In this document: positions 6,107 through 10,119 of the stretch, in pieces
Layout: every line of letters begins with the position of its first letter
How positions within the stretch are numbered: position 1 is the first letter of the stretch
From: JAVVHH01 sp032249615
GTDB taxonomy: Bacteria > Pseudomonadota > Alphaproteobacteria > Acetobacterales > Acetobacteraceae
Length of the DNA: 10,119 nt
Assembly: GCA_032249615.1 (NCBI GenBank)
Contig: JAVVHH010000130.1
Span: forward strand, 1-10,119
Reading direction: 5' to 3'
Made by a program: the position numbers and the translations under genes
The notes under the pieces: generated by a model
Seen by the model: only the letters and a program-made list of their open reading frames with translations
The model's database searches: none
What the model was told of the DNA's origin: nothing

Positions 6107-7499
6107 CCGTCTGGGGCGCGGGCGTCATCGTCCGCGCCTCTGGCGACACGCTGGCGGCAGAAAGCTCCACCACAAAGCAAGCGCCGCCCTCGGGTCGGCC
6201 CTCGACCCGGACCGAGCCCCCGTGCAGTCCAACGATCTCGCTCACGATCGATAGACCCAGCCCGGCGCCTCCCTCCGGAGCGCCCGTCGCGCGATGAAAC
6301 CGGTCAAAGATCGCCTCCCGGTCCGCTTCGTTCACGCCAGGCCCGCGGTCAGCGACCCTGATTGTTCCCGGTTCATCCAGTTCAACATCGACCGTGGTGC
6401 CTGCCGGGGTGTGCTGGACCGCATTCTCGATCAGGTTGAGAATGACGACCACCACCCCGCGGTAATCGGCGGTGACGCAAAGGCCGGGCGCGCGGTCGTG
6501 CAACGCGATATCCTTGCCGGCGCCCAGAGCCAACGGCGCGGCCTGCTCGATCGCCTCGACCGCGGCACTGCCGAGGGTGGCCCGGCTCTCGGTCTCGTCA
6601 GCAGATGCAGGGCGTTCCAGCCGAGCCATCTCCAGCATCTGCGCGACCAGCCGCCGCATCCTCGCGACATCGGCCCGCAACGGAGCGAGTTCCTCGCCGG
6701 GCATCAGATCAAGCCGAGCCGTCAGCACGGCGATCGGCGTGCGCAAGGCGTGAGCAACATTACCGATCAATCGGCGTTGCAACGTGATCCCGTCCTGCAT
6801 GCGATCCAGCCCGTGATTGACCGCGGCGACGAGCGGCTGCAGCTCGCACGGCAAGCCTTCATGCGGCACGCGCAAGCCCGGCGCCGCCGGTCCGACCGCT
6901 TCCGCCGCACTGGCGGCTTCATGAAGCGGGCGGAGATAGAGGCGGATTGTCACGGCGACGATGGAAACGGCCGCAATCCCAACCGGTATCAGTATCCAGG
7001 CAATGGAGAAAAAGAACGCTGTGAGCACCGACGTCGCGATCTGCTCCTTCTGCTCGTTGCGCTGTGCCACGAGGATCCGCCATGGGCCGCTCGCGAGCCC
7101 GTAGCCCAGCATTCCCTGCGGCAAGCCGCGCGAGCGCGGCACGCGGAAAAAGCCCGACACGGCGGCGAACGGCCGGAGTTGCGGCGCGGTCTGCGGGTCG
7201 GAGGTGGCGCGCAGGCGTCCTGCCGGGTCGACGATGGCGTAGATGCTCTCCCCGTCCGACCCGGCGAACATCGACCGCACCGCGTCGGGTACCGCCGGCC
7301 CACGATCGCTGTCGGCGGAGAGCTGGCCCGCCAGCATCTGCGCCTGACTGGCGAGCGCGGAATCGTCGATCGAGTGGACGGTCGCGATCGTCTGCCAGGC
7401 GATGCCGCCCGCAACCAGCACAAGCGCCGCCAGCATCAGCAACGAGAGCCGCAGCGTGAGTTGACGCAGTAGCGACGGCGGTCCGCGGCCCGGCCTCAT
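6069..7499 (-). CDS. Sensor histidine kinase of a two-component system
   Basis: A 476-residue inner-membrane kinase that phosphorylates the response regulator encoded just upstream. A first membrane helix lies at about 14-36 and a second at about 158-184; between them is a periplasmic sensor domain of about 120 residues with no recognisable fold. A HAMP-like linker follows (about 185-240). The HisKA segment has the phosphoacceptor His250 in NVAHALRTPIAVL. The catalytic domain shows the N box NLIENAVQH (355-363), DRGPG (384-388) and GAGLGLSIV (411-419). The acidic residue normally after the His is Ala251; PhoQ-type kinases likewise lack it (HSLKTPLAVL). Its ATG overlaps the regulator's stop as ATGA (7496-7499), so the two are translationally coupled. 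The C-terminal tail after about 446 is unstructured Pro/Thr/Ala sequence and overlaps the convergent small gene. The signal sensed is unknown. Confidence 0.93.
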   Translation of the reverse strand: MRPGRGPPSLLRQLTLRLSLLMLAALVLVAGGIAWQTIATVHSIDDSALASQAQMLAGQLSADSDRGPAVPDAVRSMFAGSDGESIYAIVDPAGRLRATSDPQTAPQLRPFAAVSGFFRVPRSRGLPQGMLGYGLASGPWRILVAQRNEQKEQIATSVLTAFFFSIAWILIPVGIAAVSIVAVTIRLYLRPLHEAASAAEAVGPAAPGLRVPHEGLPCELQPLVAAVNHGLDRMQDGITLQRRLIGNVAHALRTPIAVLTARLDLMPGEELAPLRADVARMRRLVAQMLEMARLERPASADETESRATLGSAAVEAIEQAAPLALGAGKDIALHDRAPGLCVTADYRGVVVVILNLIENAVQHTPAGTTVDVELDEPGTIRVADRGPGVNEADREAIFDRFHRATGAPEGGAGLGLSIVSEIVGLHGGSVRVEGRPEGGACFVVELSAASVSPEARTMTPAPQTVTVPASPASRCG

Positions 7500-8170
7500 G
7501 GCGTGAACGTCAGCATGTAGCCGACGCCCCGCAACGTGTGCACGTTCGCGGTCGCGCCGAGATCGCCGAGCTTATGGCGAAGCCGGTAGACCAGAACATC
7601 GACCGCGTTGGAGCCGATGGTCGTCGCAAAATCGTAAAGGCCCGCCTCGATCTGCTCGCGCGTCAACACCCGGTCGTGCGCGCGCAGGAAGAGTTCTAGC
7701 AGTGTCGTCTCGCGATGGCTGAGCGACACAATTCTATCGCCGACGCTCACCTGTCGCGAGGCCGGATTGAGGCGAAGATTGCCCTTTTCGAGATGCAGCA
7801 AGAGTTCCCGCCCGGGCCGCCGCAGCAAGGCCCGAGCGCGCGAGACCAGCTCCGGCATATGGAATGGCTTAGCGAGATAGTCGTCGGCGCCCGCGTCGAG
7901 GCCGGTGACCTTTTCGCCTGGTGCGTCGCGTGCGGTCAGGATCAGGACGGGCATCGCCGCGCCGCGCCGCCGGAGCGCCCGGAGCAAGTTCAGCCCGTCG
8001 CCATCCGGCAGGCCGAGATCGAGAATGAGGATGTCGAACTCGGCGGCAGCGATGCAATCTTGCGCCGTCGCCAGATCAGGAGCCACGTCCACTGCAAGGC
8101 CAATCGGCGTCAAGCCGTCTCGCAGCACGCGCGCGAGAGGCGCATCGTCTTCGACGATCAGCATTCGCAT
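7496..8170 (-). CDS. OmpR/PhoP-family response regulator
   Basis: A 224-residue transcription regulator. The receiver domain (about 1-115) has the acidic pocket at Glu7-Asp8-Asp9, phosphoacceptor Asp51 in LILDLGLPDGDG, Thr79 and Lys101 in the KPF motif. A winged-helix DNA-binding domain follows (about 125-222), with SNAVDVLVYRLRHKL as recognition helix and the C-terminal TLRGVGYML hairpin, as in QseB/PmrA-like regulators. The frame is open much further upstream, but the ATG at 8170 is chosen because the conserved receiver begins there (MRMLIVEDD) and a GGGAGG lies five to six bases before it; an ATG at 8188 is an alternative. It is the first gene of the regulator-kinase pair, 384 bp downstream of the methyltransferase, so it probably has its own promoter. 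Targets are not shown by sequence. Confidence 0.95.
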   Translation of the reverse strand: MRMLIVEDDAPLARVLRDGLTPIGLAVDVAPDLATAQDCIAAAEFDILILDLGLPDGDGLNLLRALRRRGAAMPVLILTARDAPGEKVTGLDAGADDYLAKPFHMPELVSRARALLRRPGRELLLHLEKGNLRLNPASRQVSVGDRIVSLSHRETTLLELFLRAHDRVLTREQIEAGLYDFATTIGSNAVDVLVYRLRHKLGDLGATANVHTLRGVGYMLTFTP

Positions 8171-8554
8171 CGCGGCCTCCCGAGCCATGCTGCCGAGACC
8201 GACGGTACGACGTACGGCTCCGATCCGCCACAGCTGGCGAGACCGCTCTGTTGCAAACCGGCACAACCCGGTTGTCTTCAACGGCAACCCACAGAATGAC
8301 GTTGTCAGCAGCTCAATCCAATTCGTCAAAATGTGGGACCCGGCCGGCGCGGTCGGCTGGAACATACTCGGCCCGGGGCATGGCTTTACCCTGGTCAACG
8401 CTGATTGCTGGCAATGCGCCGTCGCGTCCGCACCGCTGTCGCCATCGTTTGTCAAAGGGACAATTGGGTCTAGAAATCGCGGAGGCTAGCGATCTCCCAT
8501 CTCCTTCGCGCGTCTCCGCGAACCTGTGACAAGGCACCTTCTGTAGTTATTTAC
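8171..8554. promoter_or_regulatory. 384-bp intergenic region upstream of the response regulator
   Basis: No supported gene lies here; the frames across it have no ribosome-binding site or family likeness. It must hold the regulator promoter, but no clear -35/-10 pair stands out: a minus-strand TTGACA near 8450 lacks a good -10. AATGACGTTGTCA at 8295-8307 contains the dyad TGAC-GTT-GTCA and resembles the box at 5803-5815. AACCGG/CCGGTT forms a six-base stem near 8256-8273. GCTCTGTTGCAAA at 8245-8257 resembles the terminal repeat of IS6-family elements. A hairpin TTCGCG-6-CGCGAA at 8505-8522 lies just after the methyltransferase gene and might be a weak terminator without a T-tract. Confidence 0.45.
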
Positions 8555-9169
8555 TCATCCAGGCCGTGCCTGCCCCTCGAAGAGGAATGTGTGCGTCCTT
8601 GGCCCAGGCACCCTTGTGGTCGAGAGCGCGTCGAGGTGGAAGCCCGCGTTCCTGAGCAAAATGTCCATGGCGCGGTTCAGGTGGCAGCCGCCGGCGATGC
8701 GTGTCCAGATCGGATCGAGCCGATCTTGCCAACGGGCGAGGCCCGGCTCGGGCGCCCGTCCGTGTTCGACGAACAACACTACGCCGCCAGGGCGCAGCAC
8801 GCGCCGCACCTCGGCCAGCGCCTGACCGGCGTCTGGGATCGTGCACAGCGACCAGGTGCTCACGACGGTGTCGACGCTGCGGTCCTCGAGCGCCAGCGCC
8901 TCCGCCGAGCCTTCCACGAGCGTGACTGGCGCCCGGCACTGGCCCGCCGCGGCGCTGGCCCGGGACAGCAGTGCCGAAGACGGATCGACACCAACCACTT
9001 CCGTTACACCTGCGCCATAGAGCGGCAGGTTCAGGCCGGAGCCGATGCCGATCTCCAGCACTCGCCCTTCGGCAGCGCCGACGACGCGGGTGCGGAACGG
9101 TAGCAGCACCTCTTGCCGCATCGCCGCGTGCAGCAGGCTGGGCAGGATGTGGCGGGCGTAAAATCCCAT
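8555..9169 (-). CDS. Class I SAM-dependent methyltransferase
   Basis: A 204-residue soluble methyltransferase of the Methyltransf_11 type. Motif I, VLEIGIGSGLN (37-47), binds S-adenosylmethionine; GVDPS (60-64) provides the acidic residue for the ribose hydroxyls; EGSAEALALEDRSVDTVVSTWSL (86-108) covers motifs II and III; LRPGGVVLFVEHG (125-137) is the usual post-motif strand. The family includes small-molecule and lipid methyltransferases and METTL7-like proteins, and the substrate cannot be told from the sequence. The ATG directly follows the TAA of the DsbD-like gene (TAAATG, 9172-9167) with no gap, so it is almost certainly cotranscribed and translated by re-initiation. This tight pairing with an envelope thiol reductase suggests a thiol- or metal-related substrate, but that is speculation. 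Confidence 0.9.
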   Translation of the reverse strand: MGFYARHILPSLLHAAMRQEVLLPFRTRVVGAAEGRVLEIGIGSGLNLPLYGAGVTEVVGVDPSSALLSRASAAAGQCRAPVTLVEGSAEALALEDRSVDTVVSTWSLCTIPDAGQALAEVRRVLRPGGVVLFVEHGRAPEPGLARWQDRLDPIWTRIAGGCHLNRAMDILLRNAGFHLDALSTTRVPGPRTHTFLFEGQARPG

Positions 9170-10119
9170 TTATCGCTCCGTCAGCGTCTTCGTCGGCGAT
9201 GCCGTGGCTCGCTCCATAGCGGCCATAACCGTCGAAGCCGAGAGCAGCTCCGGCAACGCCTCACCGTCCGGGCGCGCGGGGCCGTAAACGACATCGAGCG
9301 GCACGCCGAAGCGCCCGAAACTCTGCAGGTAGGCTGTGATCCGGGGCTCCGGCCGGGTCCAATCGGCGCGCATCGCGACCACGCCAGGGCTACCGAGCCG
9401 GCTTGCGACCGGGGCGCGGTCGAGGACGGCCGCCTCGTTGACTTTGCAGGTGAGGCACCAGGCGGCGGTCACGTCCACGAAGACGAGCTTGCCCGCGGCC
9501 ACTTCGCGCCCAATCCTGGCAGGATCGAAGCCTTGCCATTGGATCGCCTCTCCGACGTTCGAGGCGAGCCTCGTTGCGGGCGGAGTGGCTAAAGCGGGAA
9601 CCAGTACGGACACGGCCACCAGAGCCATTGCGGCTCCCTGGGCCACCCGTCGCCAGATCCCGGCGTATCGATCCTGCACTGCGAGTGCCGCGACCAGCGC
9701 AGCGAGAGCCAGGCCGGCGACCGTCGCGGCCGTTGGGCCGGCGATCTGGGCCAGCACCCACAGCAGCCACACCGCCGTTCCTGCGAGCGCCAATCCAAGC
9801 ACCCGGCGCAACCAGACCATCCAGGCGCCCGGCCGCGGCAGGAACCGCACCAAGCCGGGCAGCGCGGCGACGGCCAGCAGTGGTGTGGCCATGCCGAGGC
9901 CAAGGAGAGCGAAGATCAGGGCGATCTCCGCCGGGCCGCGCGCCAGTGCGAACCCTACCGCCGTGCCGACGAATGGGGCGGAGCAGGAGGTCGCCATCAA
10001 GGTCGCAAAGGCGCCGGCGGCAAAGGCGTCCAGCATGGGGTGACGCGGACGTATGCCTGCGGCCGCGTTGGCCAGACCGGGCATGCCGATCGGCAGCACG
10101 CCCCACAGGCTGGCGGCGA
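9170..10119 (-). CDS. DsbD/ScsB-like thiol:disulfide reductase, C-terminal part
   Basis: The reading frame runs off the right end of the window, so the N-terminus is missing; 316 codons are visible. DsbD and ScsB proteins carry electrons from cytoplasmic thioredoxin across the inner membrane to periplasmic thiol proteins. The visible part begins in the membrane domain (AASLWGVLPIGMPG). It contains a membrane cysteine in ATSCSAPFVG (visible residue 45), equivalent to the second transmembrane Cys of DsbD, then several hydrophobic helices to about residue 176. A periplasmic thioredoxin-like domain follows, with VDVTAAWCLTCKVNE (Cys221 and Cys224 of the visible part) and a cis-Pro region (GRFGVPLDV). 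AWCxTCKVNE is particularly like ScsB, the suppressor-of-copper-sensitivity branch. No internal ATG is the true start; a GTG at 10099 is simply internal. It is cotranscribed with the methyltransferase. Confidence 0.9.
   Translation of the reverse strand, partial: AASLWGVLPIGMPGLANAAAGIRPRHPMLDAFAAGAFATLMATSCSAPFVGTAVGFALARGPAEIALIFALLGLGMATPLLAVAALPGLVRFLPRPGAWMVWLRRVLGLALAGTAVWLLWVLAQIAGPTAATVAGLALAALVAALAVQDRYAGIWRRVAQGAAMALVAVSVLVPALATPPATRLASNVGEAIQWQGFDPARIGREVAAGKLVFVDVTAAWCLTCKVNEAAVLDRAPVASRLGSPGVVAMRADWTRPEPRITAYLQSFGRFGVPLDVVYGPARPDGEALPELLSASTVMAAMERATASPTKTLTER

Noticed and set aside
6294..7472. Plus-strand frame of 392 codons opposite the histidine kinase
   Set aside because: The kinase strand carries all canonical motifs. 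This frame is rich in Arg, has no recognisable domain and is a shadow of GC-rich coding.
8171..8455. N-terminal extension of the response regulator to 8455
   Set aside because: The receiver domain starts at MRMLIVEDD (8170) with a Shine-Dalgarno just upstream. The extension has no homology-like features.
8449..8466. TTGACA on the minus strand as -35 of the regulator promoter
   Set aside because: No acceptable -10 lies 16-18 bases downstream, and the site is about 280 bases from the start codon.

Overview
The window is GC-rich, densely coding proteobacterial DNA, most likely from an alphaproteobacterium. The reasons are a DUF736-type plasmid gene remnant, the codon bias and the styles of the two-component and DsbD/ScsB-type proteins; the genus cannot be fixed from the sequence. 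It reads as an accessory region such as a plasmid or integrative island: a Tn3-family transposon, then a graveyard of truncated plasmid-type genes, then an intact module concerned with redox and membrane stress.

Left block, 1-3686: the tnpR-tnpA end of a Tn3-family transposon. A serine resolvase (68-637) and a full-length transposase (668-3652) with an intact DDE triad lie in the same direction. A 38-bp terminal inverted repeat (3649-3686) overlaps the tnpA stop codon. The other end of the element and any cargo lie to the left, outside the window. The transposon interrupts a minus-strand reading frame, leaving only about its first 31 codons (3687-3781).

Middle block, 3687-5226: about 1.5 kb without an intact gene. 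On the minus strand it holds the start of the interrupted gene, a truncated DUF736 gene (start at 4384, homology lost near 4222) and the C-terminal part of an SRAP (YedK/HMCES-type) peptidase gene (4678 to about 4959). Between and beside them are a 13-bp-stem hairpin (3893-3927), a long hairpin with 22-nt arms (4494-4569) and a perfect 28-bp palindrome (5077-5104).

Right block, 5227-10119: intact genes. On the plus strand are a membrane-anchored mono-haem cytochrome c (5227-5748) and a small secreted protein with two cysteines (5861-6106). Converging on them from the minus strand are, in transcription order, a DsbD/ScsB-like thiol:disulfide reductase (runs off the right edge, ends 9170), a SAM-dependent methyltransferase that starts directly after its stop codon (8555-9169), an intergenic region of 384 bp, an OmpR-family response regulator (7496-8170) and a histidine kinase coupled to it by an ATGA overlap (6069-7499).

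Taken together, the right block looks like an envelope-redox or metal-stress cassette: an inner-membrane disulfide reductase, a periplasm-facing cytochrome c and a small exported Cys protein, next to a sensor kinase with a periplasmic input domain. That the two-component system controls these neighbours is inference. A 13-bp element shared (10 of 13 positions) by the regions upstream of the small secreted protein and of the response regulator gives weak support.
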